Below, piece after piece: positions 52,301-64,000 of a stretch of 64,000 bases of DNA. A program made the position numbers and the translations under genes. Source of the stretch: Centroberyx gerrardi (Eukaryota; Chordata; Actinopteri; Beryciformes; Berycidae); NCBI RefSeq assembly GCF_048128805.1, contig NC_136003.1, positions 25,777,840-25,841,839 of the forward strand, written 5' to 3'. The notes beneath the pieces were generated by a model. That model saw only the letters and a program-made list of their open reading frames with translations. It did not search any database and was not told the DNA's origin. The first letter of the stretch is position 1. Each line of letters starts with the position of its first letter.

Positions 52301-55290
52301 CGATATCCTCCTGGGTCATGTTCAACTCTGGGTGCTGCTGGATGTACTCCCGCATCGTCCCCTAGAATACAGCACAAACACGAATGAAAGCGCCCACTAC
52401 TGACATAGTCTTTTGTTATAGCTGATTAAAATTTTACCACAACAGTCCTTTTCGTTAAAAGAGTCTGGTGTAACATCATAGCAGTCTCACCTCATACTGT
52501 TTCTGCTGCTCCAGGGACTTGCTGATCCATTTGAGTCTCTTTTTGTCAGACAGCTGCGTCCACTGTTTCCCAAGACTGTCTTTAATGTCTTTGGTGGTCG
52601 CCTGGTATCAATCAGGGAAAAAAAAGTAGACATCAGTGGTATCATACAATTAGCGTAGAAGAGTGTGCATTTTGGTTAGTTGTCATGGTGTGTTGTCAAT
52701 GCTGGGACTTACATCTGGGTGTGTTTTGAGGAAGGCCTTCTTTTCATGGTTGTACCACAGCTGCTGCGGTGTCTTGGCCTTCTCTGGTACATTTGAACCT
52801 TTCTTGGTCATGCTCTCCACAAGATCGGGGTGCTCTTCCCTACATTCAAATAACACATACACATATTTATATACAACTAGCATTCCAAGGAGTAAAACTA
52901 ATATACTGCAGGTGAATTACCCCCCTGTATTGGTAATACTTCATTTGAAATACTTGTTGATCTTACCTGAACTTCAGCATGCTTTGCACAAATGATTCTT
53001 TGTCTCTTAAGAAGTCCTCAACATATTTTTTCTGTAGTCATAAAAACAAAACAGTATGTTTCTGTCAGAACTGAACGAGTTCAGAAAAAGTACCAAATCC
53101 AATGTCAAAGTTCACAATCTCTCATTGGCTTTACATCCAGCTCCCCCTCAGCCCCTTTGACCATGGCTGTAGCCACATATAAGGACAATGAGGTCCAGAC
53201 TTACGTAATTTTCCCCCATAAAATTTAAGATTTCCACAGCTGCAAGCATAGATGTTGGAAATATAGGTGCAGGTTGTGTGGTCGCAATTGGCAGCTCCCC
53301 ATTATTGCCTCTGGTTTAGTCCGTGTGCAATTACAATTGATTACCCATGATTGACTCCATTTTAGGCATCAGATATTACAAGCTACTCCAGTTGTTCGTT
53401 TGGACTAATCAGCCTACGTATTAGCCACTTGAGCTATTTGTTTGTTTTCATCATTGAAGGATAAATAACATACAGTGATTTCATAAATTCCCATGTGCTT
53501 TCATGCATATTTTAATTATCCAGACATTTCAGTCTCCTGGATGATCTCCATTCTCTATGTTAATATAGTCGACATTTGAATTCATTATGGCTGCTGTGAA
53601 GAAATATTCCAGACATTGAGAACCTTGGAGAGTGACAAGAATGGCAAGTGACGCACACAGACTTCACACTGACATACAAACACACTAACTAAATGAAAAC
53701 AGAAATAAGTATTTTTATTTTTATAGAATACTTTCGGAAAAAAATCCTTTGTTCATGTCCATTTATATACAGTTGTGTCAACCTATCCAGCCATGCTTGG
53801 TAAGTTGCTTTGAACAGGACTCTGCAGACACAGCAGCTCTTCAGGAGGTGGCTTGCCAGGCAAAACCCTAGATCTAACTTTAACGTAATAACTGGGATCT
53901 TGTGATTACTGGAATTGAAGGAGAATGTAATTTTTTCTATAGTTCAGATGGACATAAATCATGCATTGATTGTAAAAATGCAGGATTGCGATCTTGGGAC
54001 TTCACTCAAAACTCTGGTCTGGCTACGCCCCTGCCTTTGACTTACCTTCTTTTTGTCAGGCAGCTCCCTGTACTTCTTGGAGAGGATTTTAGTTAGATCT
54101 AGGTTGCTCATCTCCGGGTGCAGCTTGGCGTACTTGGCCCTCTTTTCCATGAAGAAGCGGAAGTATGGAGTCAAGGGCTTTTTGGGGAAATCCGGATGTT
54201 TCTGTTTATTGTTGGTGGGGAAAAAATGGGGGAAAAGACTCACATATGAGTTCCACGCAGAAACAAGTAAAAATATAAGTTGTCATGCAAGATGTCTGGT
54301 TTAGCACCTAATGAGCCGTTTAAATCACCTTTAGTTTCTTGCCCTTGTAAGGGTTCTTGATGTAGTCTTGAGCATCGAAAATCAGTTCTGTTAACGTCCG
54401 GAATTTACGAATCTGTGGGTAAAGCAGACAAACAACACAAATACTCAGTGGAGCACAAAAGTCGGCTTTGAACGAGACAGCACTCATCGTCACCCAATCA
54501 ATACGAGTATCCCGCGACCTGGCCTACCTCTTTGGAGACCTCCTGCCACTTCTGCTTACACATGTCCCCTGTGTAGGAGTTGAAGGCCACCTTCTCCCAG
54601 TCGAGGTGGGACTCTGATGTCTTGTACTTAGTCAGGTCCTTCGGGGGCAGGGCCACTTTCATGGCTTCCAGCAGCTTTAAGAGGTCATCCTGTGCCCACA
54701 CTGTGATGACGTGAAGACAACAGAAGACAAAGATAAGATAAGATTGCACTTTATTCATCCCCATGGGGAAATTAGGGTGAAATCCCACAAAGTGATGATT
54801 GACACTATTAGAACACACACCACTCTCTGTAAATTGTACAATACTGGTCATAGTAAACATTCACATGTCTAAACTGAAGTCTAAGTCGATTATCTGCACC
54901 CTAATGAAAAATCACTATTATATTCCTATAGGGACTTGTGTGTCTGTGGTACTCAGTGAGTTTATAGCAGCCTTATCATAGTTTTTTTTTTTTTTTTTAT
55001 CTTCTAGGGTATCACCTATAATATTCCTATAAGGATTTACATTTTAACTTTGAAATATATGCATTACCATTCTAAAATGTATCATAGGATTACTATAGTT
55101 CTTTTTCATAAGGGCAGACTTATGGATATATATTTTACCATTGTACTACCTTTAGAAAGAATAGTGCAAACTCAAAGAATTATCATTTGACTATTTAAAT
55201 CATTGTGTAGGGTACAACATTTGGACAAATACAACTGTAGAACAGGATCCCACCTTGCGCTTGGGTGGTTGCCTCCATTGCTCCATTCAT
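49307..55290 (-). CDS. ubtf: Upstream binding transcription factor UBF (nucleolar transcription factor 1)
   Basis: An HMG-box protein that bends ribosomal DNA and supports RNA polymerase I initiation and open nucleolar chromatin. Twenty coding exons give 744 aa (human 764): 55254-55290, 54528-54700, 54329-54412, 54046-54201, 52967-53031, 52713-52839, 52491-52601, 52228-52361, 51966-52107, 51837-51878, 51513-51626, 51111-51266, 50750-50896, 50551-50661, 50363-50451, 50079-50268, 49936-49983, 49771-49836, 49526-49651 and 49307-49423. The start is [11 protein letters not shown] dimerisation region (about 14-98) precedes six HMG boxes at about 99-170, 190-251, 291-356, 399-460, 480-533 and 558-626. 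A basic linker and an Asp/Glu/Ser acidic tail (664-744) end the protein. Landmarks are [32 protein letters not shown] and [19 protein letters not shown]. The 37-codon exon 52491-52601 matches the mammalian exon skipped to make UBF2. Confidence 0.97.
53032..54045 (-). other. ubtf: ubtf intron 4
   Basis: An intron of about 1 kb between the exons that code HMG box 1. AT-rich; no exon, RNA gene or bounded repeat is visible. Confidence 0.7.
54733..54785 (-). repeat. Retroposon 3' tail fragment
   Basis: Read on the minus strand it gives AATTTCCCCATGGGGATGAA followed by TAAAGTG and a TTATC repeat, the usual end of many fish LINE/SINE copies (recalled). It lies in ubtf intron 1. Confidence 0.5.
54890..55040 (-). 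repeat. Dispersed AT-rich repeat family, third site
   Basis: On the minus strand it reads TATAGGAATATTATAGGTGAT, then an A-rich run, AAACTCACTGAGTACCACAG, AAGTCCCTATAGGAATAT and GTGATTTTTCATTAGG. It shares these words and their order with 16790-17030 and 45118-45265. Confidence 0.7.
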
Positions 55291-57759
55291 TTGTGGGTGT
55301 ACTGTCTTCTATCTGTACAAATGCACCAAAAATCAAGTTAGCAGCATGATCTGTTGCAGTAATATCATCTGTGATGTGGGAAATATAATATAAATGCTGA
55401 ACTACAGGTTCATGTTTAGCCCCTACAACCACTGTTCCTGTAATTGTAGTTACAAAATCACTGCATTTAATAATAATGTTAAGTTTTTAAAATATTTTAT
55501 TCATCACACATATAACTAGATTTGTTTTCCCATTAAAGTATTTTGTCTACGACGTAAAAATAAAACTCCCGTGGAATTTGCCTCGACATAATGGTTTATG
55601 TTCATTACACCGCCCCTTAAACGTTTACGCTACATGGTGAGACATAGGCTATTGCTTGTGACGGCTTCAAATCTCAAATAACACTGCGGAGGGCTTCAAC
55701 TAGCACAACTAGCTACAACAACAGGAGTCTCCGTCGAGCAAATTTTGTCAGTCGGAATTTGGCGTATTTTCACTCTTCTTATTCTACAACAAAAAGTATC
55801 CTGGACGCACAGGAGCGACCATTTTCTCGCTCGGTCCGCTCGGTAATGGAGGCTTTTCTCTCGGAGCGGAGGTTGGGGAGGATCCACGGAAGGAGGAAGC
55901 GAATGGACGTGGACGGACAGGCAGCTGTAGGCGACCAGCTGACCACGGACGGGGGATCTGCTTTCGGTCTCCGACGAGGGGGAATGGTGGCTTGGGAACA
56001 TTGCAGCCAAATGCGCCACTCGACAGGGGCGCCTCACCACCGACTGAACACGGATCTAGCTCCGCCATGCAAACCTGTAATCTTCTCCAGGGTTTATTCA
56101 GACTGGAGCGTGGAAAACCATGTATATATTCGTTTACAGTCAATAAATTGGTAGCATGTGCATTTACAGATCGCTTTATTCAGCTTTTTGGCATTTAAAT
56201 GTTGGGACTTTAGAGCAAAACCCAATGCATTCTTCAGCGAGGCGTAGCCGATTTCTGCTCCTATGATGGCGGCTGGTTGTTGTTCATCGTGTCCTTGATG
56301 GGCCCCAGTTTACTCCAGTTTCCACCGTGTGACGCCATGCAGCTGCCCAGAAATTGTTTATCTCTATGAATGTAACCTCGGCGGCTACAATTCAAATATA
56401 CAGTTGTTGTACAATTAGTAAAATTTAGATTTGAGGATAATTACAACATAGCCTACGGATGATAAAAAATTGTGGGAGCTGAAACCTGGAAGAGTGAGCT
56501 ACCATGGCCAAGGGCAAGCTGGTACACCAAATGAAGCTTAAAAAGGCAATTTCTTATACATATTTCGCCATTTGTTTCCAAAAGTGAAAATTTCATACAA
56601 AACCTTAAGCTATCTTGTATTTAAAGCCACAATCATTAGTTTCCGCGTGAAAAACTCCTGGGGGTAGACTTACATTATCGTCTACAACAAATAATTAAAA
56701 TAAGATAGCAGCAATATTCCTAAAGTAAAACAATTGCTAATATTAATAATCGATTTCGGCGGGTTTTTGGACAAACGAGGTTTAATAAATCGGCAGTCTA
56801 ATTTACGAAATGAAAGATCGTGGTGGTGGGTCGCCAGGACTTGCGGAGGCGCAGGAAGAAAGAAGAAAATGGAAAATAATTTGTAACAACCGTATAACAA
56901 ACCGTACTCTTTCATTAGTAAAATGTCGATTTTAACCCCTCGTCGTTAGCAGTGTATGAACAAATTTACCGCGCTTCATTTGTTTCCTATTCGCTTTTAT
57001 CTCAACGGAAACATGTTAACATCCGAGACTGAGCTTCACTGGCGCGACAAACGGCTCCAGGTCCGCCATGCTTCAGCTCTGCTCTACAAGGAAACCTACC
57101 GTGACAAGGTCCAATGGCGCACTGCAAACAGAGAAAACCGAGCTTAAAAGTAAAGCCAGGGCGTTGCAGACTACCCTTCCCTCGATCCAAAAGAGCATAA
57201 GCGAGAACAAGAAGGCGGGTTCTCCGAGCTCGGTCGTCGGCGGTTCTGGGCTAACGTAGTCAGGCGACAGAGAGAGAGAGAGGGAGAGAGAGGGCGAGTC
57301 TCTGCACGGTGAGATATTAAACCGAGATCCCTGATGGCTAACCGAGAGAGGCGGCTGGCTGTTCCGCCAACAGCCGCATGGAGGTCTCGGCGCGGTAACC
57401 GCCGTTAATGCCCCCGCACAAATAGCCCGGTTACAGCACGAATAGTCGAGTTATGATGAGGGGACTGTATGCCAAACAGTGGCCGGATGTAATTTTGAGA
57501 AAAATACCGCATTTCCCTCCGGCTCTTACATCCAGTTTCTTACCCGCTGTAGAGGACAAGAAATTCGGGTATGGCCGACCTCGTCTGTACCCCGCTACAG
57601 CGGTCGGTGCGTTTCGCTAGTACAAGGAGGCTAACGGTCAAGGCGCTTCACAAAGAAAACAAAAACACAAAACATATATTTTGCGGGTAAATTAGCTTAT
57701 ATGGCTTTGTTTACCGCGTCGTTGTATCATGAAACGAGGCGGTTGTTGTGGTGGCTTAC
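55291..57759 (-). other. ubtf: ubtf 5' UTR remainder and first intron
   Basis: The start-codon exon reaches an acceptor at 55312/55313 (GTACAG). The interval above it has two GC-richer patches (about 55680-56060 and 57000-57400, the latter with GA repeats) that could be alternative promoters or exons, separated by AT-rich DNA. No coding gene is supported here. Confidence 0.4.
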
Positions 57760-58100
57760 CTGCCTCTCGGCGTGAGTCTCGGTGTCGTTGTGGAGGAAGA
57801 AGGGGAGGGTTGAACGTTAGCCAGCACTGCGCCGTCCGTCCAGGGCTCCAGTCCCCGCAGAGATGGACCTTCCCCCCGCCTCCATCTCACTCGCTGTCTC
57901 CCTCCACTCAACGCGCAGCAGCTCCTCTCTCTCCATCCAACCATTTCTCTACGCGGAGACATCCACATTTTTTCCGATCTCTCACCGTTTCCGAACCCAA
58001 CCGAAGGCTATTATTTTTTACTCCCGGAGGCCGACCCGGTCTGATCGCCAGCCGATCTAACTAACTTCACCCCGAATGTTTTATCTGGCAGCTTAGACTT
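57760..58100 (-). promoter_or_regulatory. ubtf: ubtf non-coding exon 1 and promoter
   Basis: On the minus strand a CG-rich segment ends at GAGAGGCAG before GTAAGC (exon edge 57760), giving a good donor for a non-coding first exon. The transcription start cannot be placed exactly. Confidence 0.45.
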
Positions 58101-59340
58101 TCATGAAAGCCAAAGTTGTGCTAATGTTCTTATCATTTTAGATTTTAGTGTAACTTTTTTTGCATTATCTCCTATAGTTCCTGATACATTCATTTAACTT
58201 AAAAAAAAAAAAAAAAATGCAAATTTTGGAAAAGTTTAATTTTCAGTTGGTCATTAGGCCTACTTTCATGTCAGTTTTCCACTTTCGAGATGAGTATCTG
58301 GTAGGCCTACAGAGCAGCCTCCGCGCCTTTACAGATAGACCGAAACCCGTTTTAGCAAATTGTAAGCGGCTGTTTGACAGCTTCATTTTGCCCCCGCACG
58401 TTATTTCCTTTCAACTCCACCTTGTCTGTTTGTGGGCGGAACCCCCGGCCGTCCAATCCAGTCAGTCGGATTCAGGGAAAACAAATGACTTTCCAATGGG
58501 CACTCAGCCTTGTTAAATAATGCTGCCTTCCAGTGCCGTCGGAAATATCGTAATTAGGGTTGACCGCACAAGAACGACTCAACAGAGTGATAAATAACTA
58601 CGATGACAGTTTTCTTTTATACTTGTTTTTTGCCGAGGTATGACGGTTGGGGGGCGCAGAGCATGGAAGCTGTATCAAGTGTATGTCACGGTAGAAGGCT
58701 ATGCTATTGTTTTGCCTTTTGTGTAAGCATTATTGATGATCCTTTATATATTTGTGTTTAACTGTTATTGTTTTTTAATAAATTAAAACATAATTGACAT
58801 GCCTGATGCACATTCTGCCTCTTCATTCTTTGCTGCAGCACAACTAAGCTCTATGCAGTTTTGATTTCTAAAATAAAACAACAGCCACCAAAGATTACTT
58901 TTGTAACAAGGTCTATGTTCTTGTTATATCCGACCAAACGCATGTAAATGCACTACAAGCACACAAGTTAAAATGCTGCAATTTCCACTTTTGTGTTTTT
59001 GCACACTTTAGCACCTGTCTTTATTTTTATTGTATGGATTATTTTGTATTTGTAGTGTATTCCGTGGCATTGTGGTTTTACTGTTTTTATTGTGCCTTGC
59101 TGCAAAATGTATTTCCCCTTGTGGGACAGTAAAGATCTGAACTGAACAAGTTGTATTTAGGAAGTAGTACTAGGAAGTAGGAGCTGACGGGGAGCACCTG
59201 AAGGCAGCATAACAGCAGAGTGGCAGCCATCTCAGTGGTCCTACTGAACCTCCTCCTCCCACACTTCTAGGATAAAGTGAGAGGAGGATGCTGTGAATGA
59301 AGTCAAACCTATTTTACAAAACTTTTATAAAGACAATAAC
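58101..59340. other. Intergenic region between ubtf and slc4a1
   Basis: No gene is supported. AT-rich DNA with a poly-A stretch near 58201-58217 and a retroposon-tail-like segment at 59040-59155 (TGTATTTCCCCTTGTGGGAC then AGTAAAG). Confidence 0.6.
59040..59155 (+). repeat. Retroposon 3' tail fragment
   Basis: Carries TTGCTGCAAAATGTATTTCC and CTTGTGGGACAGTAAAG, close to the shared end of fish LINE/SINE families (recalled). The body is not recognisable. Confidence 0.45.
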
Positions 59341-59358
59341 TTTGAAGGCATAGTATTT

Positions 59359-60538
59359 TTTATTTTTGATAAAGTGAAAATCCAAAACATGTACAGTGTT
59401 CCAAGCACACAAATATACGATGGGGAGCACAAAACATGGACGTTCTCATCATGATATTAATACAATATTGTTTTTTTATCAAGTCAAACAATCAGATCTC
59501 ACCACCCACTATCCACCCATTACTGTTCATCCCACTTTACAATCATGAAAGCAATTACACACCCTGTCTGTAGAATATGGCCAACAAAGCCTCACTCAGG
59601 AGCAGAAATAAGTTTACTACATCTCCTTATGTACAAAATCTATTCTATCTATTCATATGTGAACTGAACAGCATTGCTCAGTCAGCACAGATACAATCTA
59701 TCGAATCAAAGAATTAGATATGTAAAACATTTGAGAATAATAAACTATGAAAAAACTATAGGGGAAAGGCTGGTGTGATAGTCCCATAAGAATGCATTAT
59801 TTCTGCATCTAAAAACATTTGGATACATCTACTCTGCATAGCTTTACTAGTGCATTTATAAGGTTATAGGCAAAATGACATGTATCATCATGACATGGGT
59901 TAGGTCTACAATGTAGTAGCACTGGTATATCATTTTGAAGCTATACTTAGGCACTGAAAGACAAATACATTTATATAAATACCTGAATACCTGAGGCTTT
60001 AAAGGGAAATACCACTCATTTCCAGAATTCAAATGTTTTTCCTGTACCATAAGATAGCGCAGTTTTTGTTAGTGAACGTTTAATACTGACCCCTATAGTC
60101 AGAAATAAGAGAGAAGCGTTTTTCACGACCCCAAGACTATGATGTCACATGAAAAGAGAATAAATAGGGAAATATTTTATGTCCACACAGTCAGCCAACC
60201 CATTCATTGTCAGGGGAAAAGCTGTGCATCCTGATGACATTGTGGATTATATGGATGCTCTCTGGGTTCTAGGTTTGTTAGTGAGTGGTCCATGTTCACA
60301 AATACTGATTCACCTGCCTTAGGCCACAGGAATAATGTATGAACTCTGAAATGAACGGTACTGTCCTTCAAAGATGAGAATGACAGAACAGTTTTTAACT
60401 GTAAAAGAATTGTTTACAAATACATATTTTTGAAGATACCTGATATACAATTTTCCAAATGAATTAGTCACTGATGGTAAAGTATTGAGTTCACTGGAAA
60501 GTTTGTTAATGAAAAGATTATGGACGATGTGGTGTTGT
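59359..60538 (-). other. slc4a1: slc4a1 3' UTR
   Basis: About 1.2 kb after the stop codon with no frame of note. An AATAAA on the minus strand at 59359-59364 is a good candidate for the 3' end. Confidence 0.55.
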
Positions 60539-61990
60539 TTATGGTAGCGGGGACTCGTACCCATCCTCCTCCTCCTCAAATGTCACATTGGCATCATCTG
60601 CATCCAGCTGCAACAGAATTACATCGAATTACAACAGAGAAACCTACATATCACCTAGTATGAGGAAATGGCAGCTTGAGGTTAACATTTAACCACACAC
60701 TGACTCTGTGGGGATTTCCACAGATTTGATCATGTCCTACCCATGGCATGAAAAAAAAAAATACAATCTGGGTTATTCAGCTCGGTTACTTACACATTTC
60801 ATTTCCTTGGCTGAGAATAGTGTGCCGGTCATGAACATGCGCAGAGGGATGGTGAGAATGAGAACAAAAGGCAGCGCCAGGGAGAAGGGGCTGATCTTCA
60901 CAACCCACAGAACGGCCAGGCACACAATCTGGATCAGAGTGAACAGATGCATCCGCAGTGTCTTCACCTGCACAGATGACCACAGAAGAGGGAGTTAGCA
61001 GAGGAAGAAGGAGAGGAACAATGAAATGAACAATCACACATTTGACAGTAATTTACAGGGAGATTGTTTTGCATTATCTATTGATTTCAGGCTTATGTAT
61101 GGTTTGGTATGTTTGGATAGCTGAGGTGTATTTCCAGACATAAGGGTGTGCTGCGTGAAAACTATGCATTTATTCATAATTAGAGTGAAATTCTGAGCAG
61201 TTATTTCACGGTGTGTGTTTGAGTGCGTTTGTGTGTGTTTGAGGGTATTTCACTGTGTATTTTCACTGTGTGTGTGTTTGAATGTGTTTGAGTATGTTTG
61301 AGGGTATACCTTGGTGGCATAGGCGTCTGCAGGATGGTATTTCTTGGGTACAATCAGCAGAAGTATCCTGTCCCACATCTGAATTCCACTGAGAGAGGTG
61401 ATACCCATATAGAGGAAGATGCCAAACAAGGCTGTCATAGGAATCATCTTCAGTATAGGCTCCATTAGAATAGACACACCTGGAAGACACGCAGTAAATG
61501 AAACATTAACAAAACAAAACGTCATTCGGACTCTGTGTTGTGTCTGCGTCAGCACTGTAGATGGCAGCACTTACCAACCATGATGGCCACAAGAAAGCCA
61601 CTAATCCTTTGCTCAATCACCTTCTCAATCTCTGGCTTCGGGCCCTTAGACATGACGGTGAGGGCGTTGGCGTGGGTGACGGATCGCACGGTGGCTGCAC
61701 TCAGCCAGGGCACCCCAAAAATAGAGGCGATACCCCCCATGGTGACCAGGATGAGCAGATCGAAATGGAAACCGGATCCCTTTACCATCTTCCTCTCAGG
61801 CTTGCTCACAATCAGCCTGGAGTTGCACAGAGACGGAGAGTGAGGAGATCTTAACTAATCTTATCTTGATTCATTTCACAGCATCAACTAATATTGCTGT
61901 ATTGTACATAATTTGCCAGTTAGCCACAAAGGCTGGCAATTCCTGTTGTTAATATACTGATATTTATTTTTTAATTTTAACCTGAAGGAA

Positions 61991-62059
<69 letters not shown>

Positions 62060-63791
62060 CATGCAACACTGGCTATGAGTTGGACCCAAACCCACATTGT
62101 CATAAGCGCATGGCATACGGCAGGACACCTGATCTGCTGACATTTATATGGTGTCACTCACGTAGTAATCTGGGACTCGAGGAAGATGAGGATGAAGACC
62201 AGCAGTGCCGGTACGCAGCACGCTCCCATCATCCAGATGGGGAAGGGCTTCTTTTCCCCCATGGGGTTGATGAACCAGCCTCTGACTTTGGGGTTGGTCA
62301 CCTCAACACCTTTTGGCACAACCAGTTTCTGCAAGAGGACATGAACAAGGTATTCATTTAGCTCATCTATCTCCAGGCTATGGACAAAATAAAAGAAAGA
62401 TGCAAATAAAAGCATAAAATCTCCCCGCAGTGAATAATTCTGAGTTCTGAACTGATGTGGGGTGAATTTCTGGGCATGGTTTGGAAAAAATAATTGATTT
62501 TTTTTCCTATTGCTGGTTGCTTGCCTCATGACAATCTCAACTGAAGGTTATAGTTTACCCACCTTTTTATTTTCTACCACATCAATGCTCTTAACATCTG
62601 AACCAACAAGCCATGAGTGGTCAGTGGTAGTTTGAACACTGTGATTATGATGTTATCCATATTCAAGGCCTTCTAAATAATATATGAACCTAATTGCACA
62701 TGTATATACTGTACATGGGTGATTGTGAGATGGTATAAGAAATGTCACTTTCTACTGCCTTCATAAATGTGGAGGCAAAGGCGTCTTAATGGTGGTGTGT
62801 CCATCATCTTGTCCATACGCTGTGTATACCATATACAATACCACTGTACAACATTTATGCTGTATCATATCCCAATTGTACACAGATGTGAGGTTTGACA
62901 TTTTTAGGATTTCTTTGATGCAGTGTAATTCTACAAAGCACTTACCTGAGTGTAGGCATCCTCAATGCTGATATCCACAGCGATCATGAAGAAAATAGCA
63001 ATGGGGACACCGAAATCTCCAATCAAGTGACGGAGCTAGTGAGATGGAGAGCAAAGGATACAAGATGGTTACAATCACACAAATTACTTCAGATGCTTTT
63101 ACACTTTTACACTCTTTTACACTCAAATCACTTGCGGTAGTACATGGGAAGTGGAGGTCCTCACCACTATACCACCTGTGTGCATAGAAAGTCGATCTTA
63201 CCGGGCCAGGGAAATAGTGGCCATTCTTGAACTGACGCAGGAAGTATGCAATGAAGAAACAACCAAACATAAGGCACATGGACAGCAGGGCAGTGTTGGG
63301 GTAGGGTCTTTCAATCTCCAGCTCCTTGATGGTCACGTTTCCGTCTGAATGGAACTCTATGTGCTCTTTGATGACCGGGTGGAAGGGGTTGTCCAGCGTG
63401 TCGTTCAGATGGTCGTAGTTCAAAATCAGAGGGTGGGCTTTGAAGATCTGAGCAAGACGGGAGGAGAGAGGCAGAGAGAGAGGGAAGCAATGTGAGAGGG
63501 AGAAATAAAAGAGACGCCAAATGAGAAAATGAAATTTCGCTAATGGAAAATGGCTATGAGGGCGGTGAAATGGATGGAGAGATGAGGTGAGGAAACCTTC
63601 ATGAGCTTGCTGAAGGTCTCATAGATGAAGATGAGAGAGATAAGGATGGAGAAGATTTCTTGAGTGAAGCGGGAGATGAATCGGACCAGGAAACTGCCTT
63701 CTACAGCCACAGTGATGACCACGATCACTATCAGCCACATTCCCACCCAGATACGGCCCACAATGTATTCAATGCCCTGGGCCTTGCAGAA
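60539..63791 (-). CDS. slc4a1: Band 3 anion exchanger, C-terminal half (partial gene)
   Basis: Electroneutral Cl-/HCO3- exchanger of the red-cell membrane and acid-base epithelia. Eight exons are visible, 63597-63791, 63202-63447, 62946-63035, 62162-62328, 61575-61816, 61310-61479, 60794-60967 and 60539-60607, coding the last 450 residues; the gene continues past the right edge. Family marks include [42 protein letters not shown] (with the Glu equivalent to human E681), [35 protein letters not shown] and [10 protein letters not shown]. The tail keeps LDADD, the proposed carbonic-anhydrase site. An extracellular loop (63202-63447) is longer than in human and has sequons NDT and NVT. Position next to ubtf supports slc4a1 over slc4a2 or slc4a3. 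The donor after exon 63597 (GTTTCC) is weak. Confidence 0.93.
61993..62058. repeat. (GA)n microsatellite
   Basis: An AG run of about 65 bases in an slc4a1 intron. Confidence 0.95.
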
Positions 63792-64000
63792 CTAGCATGG
63801 AATGAACAAAGGAAACAATTAGGGTCATGAGGCAAAATGGCTTTCCAAAGATTACATTCATGAGTTTCAACATTTCTTGAGCTGAAAATGCATACAAAAA
63901 AACAACCTAAAAAGTGCTTATAATTTGCGATACCAACTGCAAACTCCACTAAGCATTGCACAGAAAATGCTGATAACATGAGACAAGGTTATCACATCAC

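Overview
The window is vertebrate nuclear DNA, almost certainly from a ray-finned (teleost) fish. It shows intron-split genes with GT-AG junctions, short introns, many CA/TG and GA microsatellites, and small DNA-transposon remnants. The gene set matches the human 17q21.31 block HROB-ASB16-TMUB2-ATXN7L3-UBTF-SLC4A1. All gene names rest on protein similarity recalled from the vertebrate families; no database search was run. Exon borders were read from splice signals and checked for frame continuity.

Layout. 1-10.3 kb is intron 1 of asic2 (minus strand). Its first coding exon is at 10290-10865, its 5' flank is rich in GA, CA, poly-G and poly-C tracts up to about 12.6 kb, and the rest of the gene lies off the left edge. 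12.6-19.2 kb has no gene that I can support. hrob occupies 19193-26543 (minus, 10 coding exons, 633 aa). asb16 runs head-to-head with it at 28150-31681 (plus, 6 exons, 472 aa). tmub2 follows at 33793-35410 (plus, 2 coding exons, 340 aa). atxn7l3 lies tail-to-tail with tmub2 at 38698-44662 (minus, 12 coding exons, 366 aa). ubtf is at 49307-55290 (minus, 20 coding exons, 744 aa), with a non-coding first exon near 57.8 kb. The last 8 coding exons of slc4a1 (450 aa) fill 60539-63791 (minus), and the gene continues past the right edge.

Functions. The genes are neighbours by descent and do not form a pathway. asic2 is a proton-gated Na+ channel subunit. hrob is a homologous-recombination factor for the MCM8-MCM9 helicase. 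asb16 is an ankyrin/SOCS-box substrate receptor of Cullin-5 ligases. tmub2 is a membrane-anchored ubiquitin-like protein. atxn7l3 is the Sgf11-like subunit of the SAGA deubiquitinase module. ubtf is the six-HMG-box rDNA transcription factor UBF. slc4a1 is the band 3 Cl-/HCO3- exchanger.

Mobile and structural DNA. Two hAT-type elements have perfect 8-bp target duplications (8239-9180 and 30457-30786). There are further inverted-repeat (MITE-like) elements in hrob, in atxn7l3 and in its probable 3' UTR, plus a dispersed AT-rich family seen at three sites. The most striking structure is a foldback of about 500 bp (34452-34949) that fills most of the tmub2 intron. I saw no CRISPR array, tRNA or rRNA gene, and no retrovirus-like or Polinton-like element. 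I did not find a convincing new multi-gene system here.
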